A stretch of DNA of 64,000 nt from Roseomonas mucosa ATCC BAA-692 (lineage in GTDB: Bacteria > Pseudomonadota > Alphaproteobacteria > Acetobacterales > Acetobacteraceae), in assembly GCF_000622225.1 (NCBI RefSeq), contig NZ_JHWD01000003.1, positions 124,001 to 188,000 on the forward strand, written 5' to 3'. Below the pieces are notes generated by a model. The model ran no database searches, was not told the DNA's origin, and was given only the letters and a program-made list of their open reading frames with translations. Every line of letters begins with the position of its first letter. Within the stretch, counting starts at the first letter, position 1. Shown here piece after piece: positions 17,313 to 25,631 of this stretch. A program made the translations under genes and the position numbers.

Positions 17313-17942
17313 TCAGGCCTGCACGATGCCGAGCGCGGCGCGGGCGGCGTCCTGCACCGCCGCGCGGTCGCCCTTGGCGATCAGGGATTCGTCCACCAGC
17401 TTGCCGCCCATGCCGACAAAGGCCGCGCCGGCCGCCAGATAGTCCGGCGCGTTGCGCGAATCGATGCCGCCGGTCGGGCAGAAGGTGACCTGCGGGAAGA
17501 CCGAACGCAGCGCCTTCACATGGCCGGGCCCGCCCGCGGAAGCGGCGGGGAAGACCTTCACCACATCCGTCCCGGCGGCCAGGGCCGCGCGCACCTCGGT
17601 CGGCGTCACGGCGCCCAGCATCAGGCAGGCGCCGGCCTCGCGGCAGGGCGGGGCGAGGCTGGAATCGACCCAGGGCGCCACGAGGAAACGCGCCCCGGCG
17701 GCGAGGCAGGCCTCGGCCGTGGCAGCATCCGGCACCGTGCCGGCGCCGACCAGCAGGTCGGGCTCCGCCGCGAGTTCGCGGATCAGGTCCACGGCGCCGG
17801 GGACGGTCATGGTGATCTCGAAGACGGTGATGCCCGTCTCCCGCAGCCAGGCGACCGCCGTGGCCGCGTGGGCGGTGTTCTTGGTGCGCACCACGGGCAC
17901 GATCCGGGCGGCTTCGAGCTGGGCGATCAGGGGATGGCTCAT
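17313..17942 (-). CDS. eda: KDPG/KHG-type aldolase (Eda family)
   Basis: 209-residue class I aldolase. Conserved elements: RIVPVVRTKN at the N-terminus, FEITMTVPGAVDLI with the catalytic glutamate, GAGTVPDAATAEACLAAGARFLVAP, and DVVKVFPAASAGGPGHVKAL with the Schiff-base lysine; TGGID binds phosphate. It splits KDPG (or a related phosphorylated keto-deoxy acid) to pyruvate and glyceraldehyde 3-phosphate. Where E. coli Eda has Arg49 (E-V-T-L-R) this protein has threonine (E-I-T-M-T), so specificity may differ. ATG 17942, with GAGGTG upstream, matches the family start. Confidence 0.88.
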   Translation of the reverse strand: MSHPLIAQLEAARIVPVVRTKNTAHAATAVAWLRETGITVFEITMTVPGAVDLIRELAAEPDLLVGAGTVPDAATAEACLAAGARFLVAPWVDSSLAPPCREAGACLMLGAVTPTEVRAALAAGTDVVKVFPAASAGGPGHVKALRSVFPQVTFCPTGGIDSRNAPDYLAAGAAFVGMGGKLVDESLIAKGDRAAVQDAARAALGIVQA

Positions 17943-18118
17943 GGCGGGGCACACCTCGTGGAACAATGCTTCCACCTCCGAGATAGGCCCAGGAAGAAAG
18001 GGAGTCATCCCCGCGCGAGGGGCTGCACGCCGCCGCCGCGGTATTTCCTGCCGCGAAAGGGCTTCCCTCCGAGGGTGCAGGCCATCCGGTCTGGCCTTTT
18101 CTGGCGGCGGGGGCGCTC

Positions 18119-18382
18119 TCAGAGACGCCCGGCGGTGTGTTCCAGCGTGAGGGCGGCGGCATGGGCGCGCCGGGCTTCCTGGCCGAGCTGCCGCAGCTCC
18201 TCGTCGAAGTCCCGCACGCTCTCGCGCAGCAGGGTGGTCTGGGTGCGGAGTTGGGCCACGGAATCCTGGAAGGCCTGGACGGCCCGGCGCTGCTCCTCCT
18301 GCGCCTTGACCAGGCTCTGCAGGGCGCTTTCGAGGCGCCGCATCGGGGTGACGGGAAAGGGGATCACCTCGGCATCCGGCAT
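18119..18382 (-). CDS. Small coiled-coil protein, unknown
   Basis: 87-residue protein starting MPDAEVIPFPVTPMRRLESAL, followed by an almost continuous heptad-like helix (SLVKAQEEQRRAVQAFQDSV, LRESVRDFDEELRQLGQEA) to the end. No signal peptide or membrane segment. The family is not recognised; size and composition suggest a structural or regulatory coiled coil. It lies alone between the aldolase and the DUF3429 gene on the same strand. Confidence 0.6.
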   Translation of the reverse strand: MPDAEVIPFPVTPMRRLESALQSLVKAQEEQRRAVQAFQDSVAQLRTQTTLLRESVRDFDEELRQLGQEARRAHAAALTLEHTAGRL

Positions 18383-18448
18383 GGGACCTCCAAAGGAGCG
18401 GAGCGGACAGGAACCACGCTATAGACGTTTCAAATTATGGAATCAATC

Positions 18449-18934
18449 TCATAATAGAAGCAGTCCGCCAAAGAAAAGCGAGGCCGAGGCGCCGATCGAC
18501 AGCAACCAGCGCAGGCGGAGCCAGCTTCGCGGCGCGACGGCGTGGACGCGGGCCGCCCAGGATTCCACGATCACCGTGAGCATCAGGCCGAGGATAAGGA
18601 GGAGGGCCGTCCAGTAGGGCGGCAGCAACAGCGCGACCCAGGCCAGCAGCGGTGGCAGGACCCCGAGCGTCAGGCGGGACCAGTCCCAGCCCGCCTCGCT
18701 TTCCGGAGCCCGCAGGGTGACGCCCCAATGGATGGCGCCGAGGAAGGAGAGGATGGTGGCGCCGTAGAGAAGCAGCGGCGGCCGCGCCCAGGCTTCGCCG
18801 GACAGCGAGAGCATGGCCAGCCCGAAAAAGGGCACGAGACCGGCCAGCCCCAGAATCCGGGCGGCCGGCGGAGCCCGCCAGCCGCCCGAGGCGCGTATCC
18901 TTGGCTTATTCAGCCGCTGCGCGGGCGACGGCAT
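18449..18934 (-). CDS. DUF3429 membrane protein
   Basis: 161-residue integral membrane protein. The motif LLYGATILSFLGAIHWGVTL (about residues 55-74) is the DUF3429 hallmark. Four to five hydrophobic helices follow (LGVLPPLLAWVALLLPP; ALLLILGLMLTVIVE; WLLSIGASASLFFGGLLLL). The function of DUF3429 is unknown. Its 5' end overlaps the 3' end of the GH17-GT2 gene by 29 bases, which suggests cotranscription. Confidence 0.8.
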   Translation of the reverse strand: MPSPAQRLNKPRIRASGGWRAPPAARILGLAGLVPFFGLAMLSLSGEAWARPPLLLYGATILSFLGAIHWGVTLRAPESEAGWDWSRLTLGVLPPLLAWVALLLPPYWTALLLILGLMLTVIVESWAARVHAVAPRSWLRLRWLLSIGASASLFFGGLLLL

Positions 18935-21776
18935 GGCCGGCCGTGGAGGTGGCCGCGACGGCGCCCGGCACGCCCTGCGCTCGGGCGGGAGAGGGCAGGG
19001 CGGCCACCGCCGCCATGGAGACGGCGGCCAGGTAGGGCACCGACTGCACCAGCAGGATCACGGTCCACAGCAGGGCCTCCCAGGTTCCGCCACGATGCAC
19101 CAGGGTAACGCCCAGCGCAGCGGCCCAGAGCAGGCCCATGAGGATCAACTCTTCCCGCGCGGTGGCGAAGGCCTGCACCAGGGCCGGGGCGTTCTCCATC
19201 TTGGGCGTGCGGGCGAAATGCGCCCGGCGCTTGAAGAAGCCCTGCCAGACCGCCTTGCCGATGGTGTGGGTCAGCGCCAGCCCGCCCAGCGCCGCCGCCA
19301 GCCGGTCGCCCGCGCCGCAGGCGACACGCGCGGCATAGAGCGTCCAGATCTGGAAGAGCTTGAAGGCGAAGAGCCCCAGGCTCGGCAGCATGAAGAGCAG
19401 GATCGGGAACTCGTTGGACAGGCCCACGCCCTGCAGCACCGCCCGCAGCACCAGCCAGAAGCCCTCGCCCAGGCCGAGATGCTGCAGCACCCAGGCGTGC
19501 AGCCCGGCATAGTGCAGCTCGTTGGTCAGGGGCAGCAGGGTCAGGCCCAGCGACCAGAACAGGCCGCCGATCACGAAGGCCAGGCCCAGCGCGTCGCCGA
19601 ACCAGGGCATCCATCCCATCACGAAGTGGAAGCGCTGGCCCTGGGTCAGCGAGCGGTCGAAGGGGTTCAGCAGGGCGCGCCAGTGGCCCTTGACGATCTG
19701 CACCGCGCCAAAGGCCCAGCGGTGCCGCTGCTTGCGGTAGGCGGCGAAGTCGTCCGGCATCACGCCGCGGCCCATGCTGTCGGGGACGTAGACGGCCTCC
19801 CAGCCCTGGCGCATCAGCTTCAGGCCGAGCTCGCTGTCCTCGCAGATGCACCATTCCGCCCAGGCCTTGCCGTCCACGGCCGCGCCTTCCAGCGCCGAGC
19901 GCCGGATCAGCGTCATGGTGCCGTGCTGGATGATGGCGTTGCGCTCGTTGCGCGTGACCATGCCCGCCTTGAAGAAGCCGGCATACTCCCAGAACATGAT
20001 CCGCTTGAACCAGCCCTCGTGCCCGTCGCGGTAGTCCTGCGGCGACTGGGTGAAGCCGACCTCCGGGCGGTCGAAGAAGGGCACCATGCGGCGCAGCCAG
20101 TCGGGGCGGACGAGGTAGTCGCTGTCCAGCACGCCGATCACCGCGGCATCGGGCGCGGTCTCGCGCAGGGCGAAGTTCAGCGCGCCCGCCTTGAAGCCCG
20201 GCCACCGGCCGAGATGGAAGAAGCGGAACTTCGGGCCGAGGCGCGCGCAATGCTCGGCCACCGGCTCCCAGACCGCAGGGTCGGTGGTGTTGTTGTCCAC
20301 CACCAGCACCTCGAAATTCTCGTAGTCGAGCGCCGCCAGAGCATCGAGGGTCTGGCGCACCATCTGCGGCGGCTCGTTGCAGATCGGCAGGTGCAGGGAA
20401 ACCTTCGGCATCGTGGCGGTGTCGGCGGCGGGCAAAGCGGGCCAGCGGCGCTTCGCGACACGGCCGAACACCGTTTCCGCCAGCTCGAAACTGTCGGAGA
20501 GCAGCAGCGCCAGCAGCAGGAGCTGGCCCAGGATCAGCGCGCCCCAGACCACGGCGGCGGCGGGGGAGAGGTAGGTCTCCGACATCGCCAGCACCACCGC
20601 GACCACGCCGGTCACCGCGAGCTGGGCAAGGCCGGCCATCATCAGCTTGCCGGCGGGGCGGATGTCCGGGCGGCGGGCGAGGAAGAAGAAGCTGGCGAGG
20701 AAGGCGGCGAGGCTGCCGCCCAGCGCCCAGCCGGCCCAGCCGGGATTCTCCTGCACCGCGCCGGTCAGCGGCCACTTCTCCTGCCGGTCGAGGTCCATCA
20801 TGCCCCAGTAGCCGGCGGCCCGGCCCTCGAAGCTGGCCTTCCAGGGCTGGTCGAAGGCCTCCATGACGAAGTAGTCGAGGTTCTCGCGGTCGGCGATGCG
20901 GAAGAACTTGCGCAGGAACATCGCCTGGTTCACCCGGCTCGCCCGCGCCGCGCCCTGGGCCACGCCGTCGGAGGGCCAGCCGATCTCGCCGATCAGCACC
21001 GGCTTGTTCGGGAACATCGCCTTCACCTGCTGATACTTCTCCATGGAGAAGCGCAGCGCGTCATCGACCGGCAGCCCCTCCCAGTAGGGCAGCAGGTGGA
21101 TGGTGATGAAGTCCACCGCCTGGCCCAGCTCCGGATGGTCCACCCAGACATGCCAGGGCTCGGCGGTGGAGACGGGCTGGCGCACCTGCCGCTTCACCTG
21201 GCGGATATAGCCGACGAGCTGCGGCACGGTCAGGTCGCCGCGCAGGATGGCTTCGTTGCCGACCAGCACGCGGTCCACGTTGCGGGCCTCGCGCGCCGTC
21301 TGGACGAGGTTGCGGATCTCGGCGGCGTTGCGGTCCAGGCGCTTGTCCAGCCAGGAGCCCATGGTGACCCGCAGGTCGAGCCCGGCCTGCCATGCGAGGT
21401 CGGGGATGCGCTCCAGCCCGTTCGAGGCGGCATAGGTGCGGATGCGGTCCGTCATCGGGGCGACGCGCCGCAGGTCGCGCAGGATGTCGGCCGCGCTCGG
21501 CTGGTTGTCGCCCTCGGCGCTCTGGCCGCGCTGGTAGGGGGCGAAGGCGAAGCCCTCCACCCGCCCGGTGAAATCCGGCATGGCGACCGGCCGGTTCCAG
21601 GCCCACCAGGCGCCCAGATGCGCGACCGCCACCAGCGCCAGTACCGCCAGCGTGGCGGCCTGCCGTGACAGGCCGCGGCCGGGGCGGTCCGTGCGGCTCG
21701 GGTGCGGGTTGGCGGTGGAAGCGGGCGGGGTGGCCGGGCGGGGGGGCCAGTCCTGTCCCATCGGGCTCGCGTTCAT
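18906..21776 (-). CDS. GH17-GT2 bifunctional beta-glucan synthase-like protein
   Basis: 956-residue membrane protein. TM helix at about 41-60; then a GH17 domain (about 65-330) with the acid/base glutamate in LVGNEAI (E175) and the nucleophile in LIGEIGWPS (E264); several TM helices (350-430); a processive GT2 domain with HLPICNEPP, DSD (551-553), EDSE (646-649) and QRHRW (683-687); and more TM helices to the C-terminus. NdvB-type and related GH17-GT2 proteins make and remodel beta-1,3 glucans. The likely product is a periplasmic or exported (possibly cyclic) beta-glucan. ATG 21776 is chosen because upstream in-frame sequence is arginine-rich noise. Confidence 0.9.
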   Translation of the reverse strand: MNASPMGQDWPPRPATPPASTANPHPSRTDRPGRGLSRQAATLAVLALVAVAHLGAWWAWNRPVAMPDFTGRVEGFAFAPYQRGQSAEGDNQPSAADILRDLRRVAPMTDRIRTYAASNGLERIPDLAWQAGLDLRVTMGSWLDKRLDRNAAEIRNLVQTAREARNVDRVLVGNEAILRGDLTVPQLVGYIRQVKRQVRQPVSTAEPWHVWVDHPELGQAVDFITIHLLPYWEGLPVDDALRFSMEKYQQVKAMFPNKPVLIGEIGWPSDGVAQGAARASRVNQAMFLRKFFRIADRENLDYFVMEAFDQPWKASFEGRAAGYWGMMDLDRQEKWPLTGAVQENPGWAGWALGGSLAAFLASFFFLARRPDIRPAGKLMMAGLAQLAVTGVVAVVLAMSETYLSPAAAVVWGALILGQLLLLALLLSDSFELAETVFGRVAKRRWPALPAADTATMPKVSLHLPICNEPPQMVRQTLDALAALDYENFEVLVVDNNTTDPAVWEPVAEHCARLGPKFRFFHLGRWPGFKAGALNFALRETAPDAAVIGVLDSDYLVRPDWLRRMVPFFDRPEVGFTQSPQDYRDGHEGWFKRIMFWEYAGFFKAGMVTRNERNAIIQHGTMTLIRRSALEGAAVDGKAWAEWCICEDSELGLKLMRQGWEAVYVPDSMGRGVMPDDFAAYRKQRHRWAFGAVQIVKGHWRALLNPFDRSLTQGQRFHFVMGWMPWFGDALGLAFVIGGLFWSLGLTLLPLTNELHYAGLHAWVLQHLGLGEGFWLVLRAVLQGVGLSNEFPILLFMLPSLGLFAFKLFQIWTLYAARVACGAGDRLAAALGGLALTHTIGKAVWQGFFKRRAHFARTPKMENAPALVQAFATAREELILMGLLWAAALGVTLVHRGGTWEALLWTVILLVQSVPYLAAVSMAAVAALPSPARAQGVPGAVAATSTAGHAVARAAAE

Positions 21777-21995
21777 GCTGTGTCCGGCGTCTTGCGGCCC
21801 CCGTCCCGGGCGACGCGCCGCCCGGCCGTTCCGGACGGCGCGGCCGAATCCGGGGCCGCGTCTCACCGACCATGAACGCCCGTTCCTGCGGCGCGGGTCG
21901 GCCGCAAATGGGGCATTTTCGCGGCGGAACAAACGGGCGCCGAAACGGCATGGCGCTATCGCTGGCCGTCATCCTCCCCTACAAGATGCGCCATC

Positions 21996-23297
21996 ATGTC
22001 CGTCCTGATCGAAATCGGCATCATCATCCTGCTGGTGCTGCTGAATGGCGTCTTCGCGATGGGCGAGCTCGCGGTGGTGTCCTCCCGCCGGGCGCGCCTG
22101 CAAGGCCTGCAGAAGAACGGGGTGAAGGGAGCCGCCACCGCCCTGTCCCTGGCCGAGAACCCGGAGCGGATGCTGCCCACGGTGCAGATCGGCATCACGC
22201 TGGTCGGTATCCTGGCGGGCGCCTTCGGCGGCGCCCGGCTTGCCTCCACGGCGGAGCCGCTGGTGGCGAAGGTGCCCCTCCTCGCGCCTTATGCGGACGA
22301 CATCGCCTTTGGCGTGGTGGTGCTGCTCATCACCTATCTTTCGCTGATCCTGGGCGAGCTGGTGCCCAAGACCCTGGCGCTGCGGAACCCGGAGGTGGTG
22401 GCGAGCCGCCTCGCCGCACCGCTGCTGCTGATCTCGCGCATCGCCTCGCCTGCCGTCTGGCTGCTCTCCTCCTCCTCCGCCCTGGTGCTGCGGATGCTCG
22501 GCGCCACCCAGCCCACCGACACCTCCGTGACGGAAGAGGAGGTGAAGGCCGTGGTGGCGGAGGGGGCCGAGGCCGGGGCGCTGGAGCGTGAGGAGCGGCA
22601 GATGATCGAGCGGGTGCTGCGCCTTGCCGACAAGCCGGTCCGTGCCCTGATGACGCCGCGCAACGAGGTCGTCTGGCTGGATCGCAGCGAGACCCCGGAG
22701 GAGCTGCGGACCCGCGTGCGCGAGGGCGGCGTGTCCCGCTATGTCGTGGCCGATGGCCGGGTGGACAACGTGGTCGGCGTGGTCGCGGTGAAGGACCTGC
22801 TGGACGAGCTGCTGGCCGGCCACCCGCTTTCGCTGGCCGAGGCGATGCGCCAGCCGCTGGTCCTGCCCGACACCCTGCCGGCGCTGGATGCGCTGGAGCG
22901 GATGCGCACCGACAAGATCGGCATGGCGCTGGTGATGGACGAGTACGGCTCCTTCGAGGGCATCGTCACGGATTCGGACCTGCTGGAGGCCATTGTCGGC
23001 GAACTGGGAGCGGAGCCGGAGCCGGAGCCGGCCGAGGGCGCCGTCGAGCGCCATGACGGCTCCCTGCTGGTGGATGGCATGATGCCGTCGGACGAGCTGA
23101 AGGCGCGGCTGGACCTGCCGACCCTGCCGCAGGAGGGCAGCTACCACACCGTGGCCGGCCTGCTGCTGGCGCTGTTGCAGCGCGTGCCCAAGGAGGGCGA
23201 CCGGATCGCCTGGTCCGGCTGGCAGTTCGAGGTGGTGGATATGGACGGGCGGCGCGTGGACAAGGTGCTGGTCTCGCCCGAGACCGTCGCCGGGTAG
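21996..23297 (+). CDS. CNNM/CorC-type membrane protein with CBS domains (hemolysin family)
   Basis: 433-residue protein of the UPF0053/TlyC-CorB group. The N-terminal CNNM transmembrane domain (about 1-180) starts MSVLIEIGIIILLVLLNGVFAMGELAV; LGELVPKTLAL is the conserved PK block. A CBS pair follows (ALMTPRNEVVWLD ... KIGMALVMDEYGSFEGIVT), then a C-terminal CorC/HlyC domain (SYHTVAGLLLALL...). Members act in divalent cation (Mg/Co) homeostasis; a hemolysin role is not implied. A run of glutamate-proline (EPEPEP) links CBS and CorC domains. Divergent from the beta-glucan gene. Confidence 0.92.
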   Translation: MSVLIEIGIIILLVLLNGVFAMGELAVVSSRRARLQGLQKNGVKGAATALSLAENPERMLPTVQIGITLVGILAGAFGGARLASTAEPLVAKVPLLAPYADDIAFGVVVLLITYLSLILGELVPKTLALRNPEVVASRLAAPLLLISRIASPAVWLLSSSSALVLRMLGATQPTDTSVTEEEVKAVVAEGAEAGALEREERQMIERVLRLADKPVRALMTPRNEVVWLDRSETPEELRTRVREGGVSRYVVADGRVDNVVGVVAVKDLLDELLAGHPLSLAEAMRQPLVLPDTLPALDALERMRTDKIGMALVMDEYGSFEGIVTDSDLLEAIVGELGAEPEPEPAEGAVERHDGSLLVDGMMPSDELKARLDLPTLPQEGSYHTVAGLLLALLQRVPKEGDRIAWSGWQFEVVDMDGRRVDKVLVSPETVAG

Positions 23298-23329
23298 CGG
23301 CGCCGGCTGGTGCGCCGGTCTGGGGTCGG

Positions 23330-23362
23330 CACCGGCCGCGGGCGGATGCCGCGCGGCCGGTG
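23330..23362. terminator. Hairpin between convergent genes
   Basis: An 11 bp perfect stem (CACCGGCCGCG / CGCGGCCGGTG) with an 11-base loop sits in the 72-base gap between the CBS protein gene (+) and the GT2 gene (-). The position suggests a bidirectional terminator. No T-run follows on either side. Confidence 0.5.
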
Positions 23363-23369
23363 GGCGGGG

Positions 23370-24329
23370 TCAGGCCGAGCGGATATAGCGCACGGCACGC
23401 AGCCTGGGCGTGGCGATCAGCCCCAGGTGATAGGCCGACTTCATCAGGCTCTGGCCCTGGCGGTAGTAGCGGGAGAAGAAGATGTGCAGCGCCTTCTTCC
23501 GCCGCCGGCTCATGGCGTGCTCCACCACGGATTCGGCGGCGATCTGGTGCATCAGCCGGTCCCGCGCCGCCATCTCGGCGGGGGAAAGGTTCGGCAGGGC
23601 TTCCAGCACGTCGTAGATCTTGCTGCTGACATTCGCCCCCGTTTCCCGCAGGCCCTCCGGGGAGAGGCGGTAGAGCGAGGTCTTCCGGTCCACGAAATAG
23701 AAGGCCTTGCCGGGGAAGGCCTGCGACAGGCGGATGCCGAAATCCGTGTCGAGCTGCAGCCCCACCAGCTCCATGCTGCGGTAGCCGATCTGGCGCGCCG
23801 CCCGGGTGTCGATCAGGAAGCCGTCGCAGGGCACCTGCCGCCACAGCGCGCGCACCAGCAGGTCGTAGTGCAGGCCGCTGTACTCGGAGGTCCGGTTGCC
23901 CACCTTGCTGTGGGTCTCGGTGTCCTTTGGCGAGATCATGCCGAAGGGGGTGATGCATTCCTGGATGCCATAGGCGCAGATCACGTCGGGCGAGGAGCGA
24001 TAGGCCTCGTCCAGCGCCTCGATCGCCCCGGGCAGCAGGGCATCGTCGTCATGCAGCACCAGGAGCCGCTCGCCCCGCGCCTCGGCGAAGAGCTTGTTGA
24101 TGTTGCCCACCAGGTTCGAGGCGGGCACGTTCCGCCAGTAGCGGATGGTGATCCCTTCCGGCGGCGTCAGGCCGGCGATCAGCTGCTCCGCCTCGTCGGT
24201 GGAGGAGTTGTCGCTGACATCGATCTCCAACGGCCGGTAGTTCTGCTGGAAGACGGAGCGCAGGCACTGCAGCAGCAGGGACGGGCGCCGGTAGGTGGGG
24301 ACCGAAACGGTGATCAGGGGGGCGACCAT
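23370..24329 (-). CDS. Family 2 glycosyltransferase
   Basis: 319-residue soluble GT-A glycosyltransferase. It starts MVAPLITVSVPTYRRPSLLLQ; the nucleotide-sugar and metal site is LLVLHDDDALLPGA (about 92-105). The acceptor half includes RQVPCDGFLIDTRAARQIGYRSMELVGLQLDTDFGIRL (split by loops), and the basic C-terminal end (SRRRKKALHIFFSRYYRQGQ) may bind membrane. The start at 24329 follows a very good ribosome binding site (AAAAGGAGAGCA). It is isolated between a hairpin and an AT-rich leader, so it likely has its own promoter. Probably surface glycan synthesis. Confidence 0.88.
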   Translation of the reverse strand: MVAPLITVSVPTYRRPSLLLQCLRSVFQQNYRPLEIDVSDNSSTDEAEQLIAGLTPPEGITIRYWRNVPASNLVGNINKLFAEARGERLLVLHDDDALLPGAIEALDEAYRSSPDVICAYGIQECITPFGMISPKDTETHSKVGNRTSEYSGLHYDLLVRALWRQVPCDGFLIDTRAARQIGYRSMELVGLQLDTDFGIRLSQAFPGKAFYFVDRKTSLYRLSPEGLRETGANVSSKIYDVLEALPNLSPAEMAARDRLMHQIAAESVVEHAMSRRRKKALHIFFSRYYRQGQSLMKSAYHLGLIATPRLRAVRYIRSA

Positions 24330-24439
24330 TGCTCTCCTTTTCGTGTCTTCCTTGGGGAAGAGGCTGGCTCCAGGACCATCCTCCTGACCCGTTTTCATCA
24401 TGGATCGTGGCTATAGCGGAAGCTAGCCGGGAAACGATA

Positions 24440-24510
24440 CACAAGATTTGTCCATCTTATGAGATAATTTTTAAACTCACGAAAGTTTTTAATACGCCAG
24501 CAACGCCGTC
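24440..24510 (-). promoter_or_regulatory. AT-rich upstream region of the GT2 gene
   Basis: About 70 bases that are far richer in A/T than the ~70% GC surroundings, with runs such as ATAATTTTTAAA and AAAGTTTTTAATA. They lie 110-180 bases upstream of the glycosyltransferase start and just past the gpt terminator. An UP-element/promoter region or a nucleoid-protein binding site is likely. I cannot fix a definite -35/-10 pair. Confidence 0.4.
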
Positions 24511-24558
24511 GGCCGCCCCGCTGTCCCGGCCCGGAAAGACCCCCGGACCCGGAAAAGC

Positions 24559-24590
24559 GAAAGGCGGGCCCCCGAACGGACCCGCCTTTC
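24559..24590 (-). terminator. Rho-independent terminator of gpt
   Basis: 10 bp perfect stem GAAAGGCGGG / CCCGCCTTTC with a 12-base loop, 37 bases after the gpt stop codon. Read leftward it is followed by GCTTTTCC, a short U-rich tail, as expected for an intrinsic terminator. Confidence 0.75.
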
Positions 24591-24626
24591 AGGACTGCGT
24601 GAAAGGCCTGCTGGGGACAGGCAGGG

Positions 24627-25118
24627 TCAGGCCTTCGCGCTCTTGGCGATGGGGGCCACGAACTGCGGCTCGGTGTCCCAGGGAAAGAGGATCCAGGTGT
24701 CCTGGCTCACCTCGGTGACGAAGGTGTCCACCAGCGGCTTGCCGGCCGGCTTGGCGTAGATCGTGGCGAAATGCGCCTTGGGCAGCAGGCCCCGCACCAC
24801 CCGGGCGGTGGTGCCCGTGTCCACGAGGTCGTCGAGGATCAGCCAGCCCTCGCCGTCGCCGGCCGCCTCCGGCATCTTCACGACACTCGGCTTGCCGCGC
24901 TCCTCCTCGTCATAGGTGACGACGGAGACGCTCTCGATCAGGCGGCAGTCCAGCTCGCGCGCCACGATGGCGGCGGGGATCAGCCCGCCGCGCGTGATGG
25001 CGACGATGCCGTTCCAGGGGCCGCCGCTCGGGCCCTTGTCGACCAGGCGCCAGGCCAGTGCCTTGCCGTCGCGATGCAGCTGGTCCCAGGAGACGGTGTA
25101 GTAGCGGGGGACGGCCAT
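24627..25118 (-). CDS. gpt: Xanthine-guanine phosphoribosyltransferase
   Basis: 163-residue type I phosphoribosyltransferase for purine salvage (xanthine/guanine + PRPP to XMP/GMP). The N-terminus [25 protein letters not shown] is typical of Gpt. [13 protein letters not shown] forms the flexible-loop region, and [14 protein letters not shown] (about residues 91-104) is the PRPP-binding motif. Length matches E. coli Gpt (152) closely. It lies 11 bases downstream of the CsaA-like gene on the same strand and is closed by the terminator at 24559-24590. Confidence 0.9.
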   Translation of the reverse strand: MAVPRYYTVSWDQLHRDGKALAWRLVDKGPSGGPWNGIVAITRGGLIPAAIVARELDCRLIESVSVVTYDEEERGKPSVVKMPEAAGDGEGWLILDDLVDTGTTARVVRGLLPKAHFATIYAKPAGKPLVDTFVTEVSQDTWILFPWDTEPQFVAPIAKSAKA

Positions 25119-25129
25119 GGACCGGTTCC

Positions 25130-25471
25130 TCAGAACATGCGGGCGCCATCCGGCACGGGCGTGTCGGGGCGCAGGAGAACGACATCGCCGTTTTCGTCCG
25201 GCACGCCGAGCACGAGAACCTCGCTGGCGAAGCCGCCGATACGGCGGGGCGGGAAGTTGACGACGGCGATGACCTGGCGCCCGGCCAGGCCATGGGGATC
25301 GTAGTTCACGGTGATCTGGGCGGAGCTCTGCCTGATCCCGAGCTCCGGGCCGAAATCGACCCAGAGCTTGATCGCGGGCCTGCGGGCTTCCGGAAAGGCT
25401 TCCGCCCGGGCGATGGTGCCGGTGCGTATGTCGAGCTTCGTGAAGTCTTCGATCGTCGCCGTTGCGTCCAT
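25130..25471 (-). CDS. csaA: CsaA-like tRNA-binding domain protein
   Basis: 113-residue protein made of one EMAP/tRNA-binding OB fold. Seen: [32 protein letters not shown] at the N-terminus, [30 protein letters not shown], and the closing region [18 protein letters not shown]. CsaA proteins form dimers with chaperone-like or tRNA-binding activity. The ATG at 25471 is the family start. It probably forms an operon with gpt downstream and is divergent from ggt. Confidence 0.9.
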   Translation of the reverse strand: MDATATIEDFTKLDIRTGTIARAEAFPEARRPAIKLWVDFGPELGIRQSSAQITVNYDPHGLAGRQVIAVVNFPPRRIGGFASEVLVLGVPDENGDVVLLRPDTPVPDGARMF

Positions 25472-25631
25472 GCCCCCGTGCCTAGCCGAGCCTGCCCGGC
25501 AGCGGAAGAGGCCGCGGCACGCGGCCTGCATGGTTGCCGTCGCGCGGGGGCCGTGCCAGCGTCCGCCGCGACATGCGCGGCCGCATCCCGGCGGCCCGAC
25601 GCCAGGCTCGTTGCCAGGAGCATTCCCCGCC

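Noticed and set aside
18813-21668. A 951-codon open frame on the plus strand opposite the GH17-GT2 gene
   Set aside because: Repetitive R/G/Q/H composition typical of an antisense shadow; the minus strand encodes intact catalytic motifs.
23005-23035. Tandem GGAGCC units
   Set aside because: They encode an in-frame glutamate-proline linker in the CBS protein and are ordinary low-complexity coding sequence.
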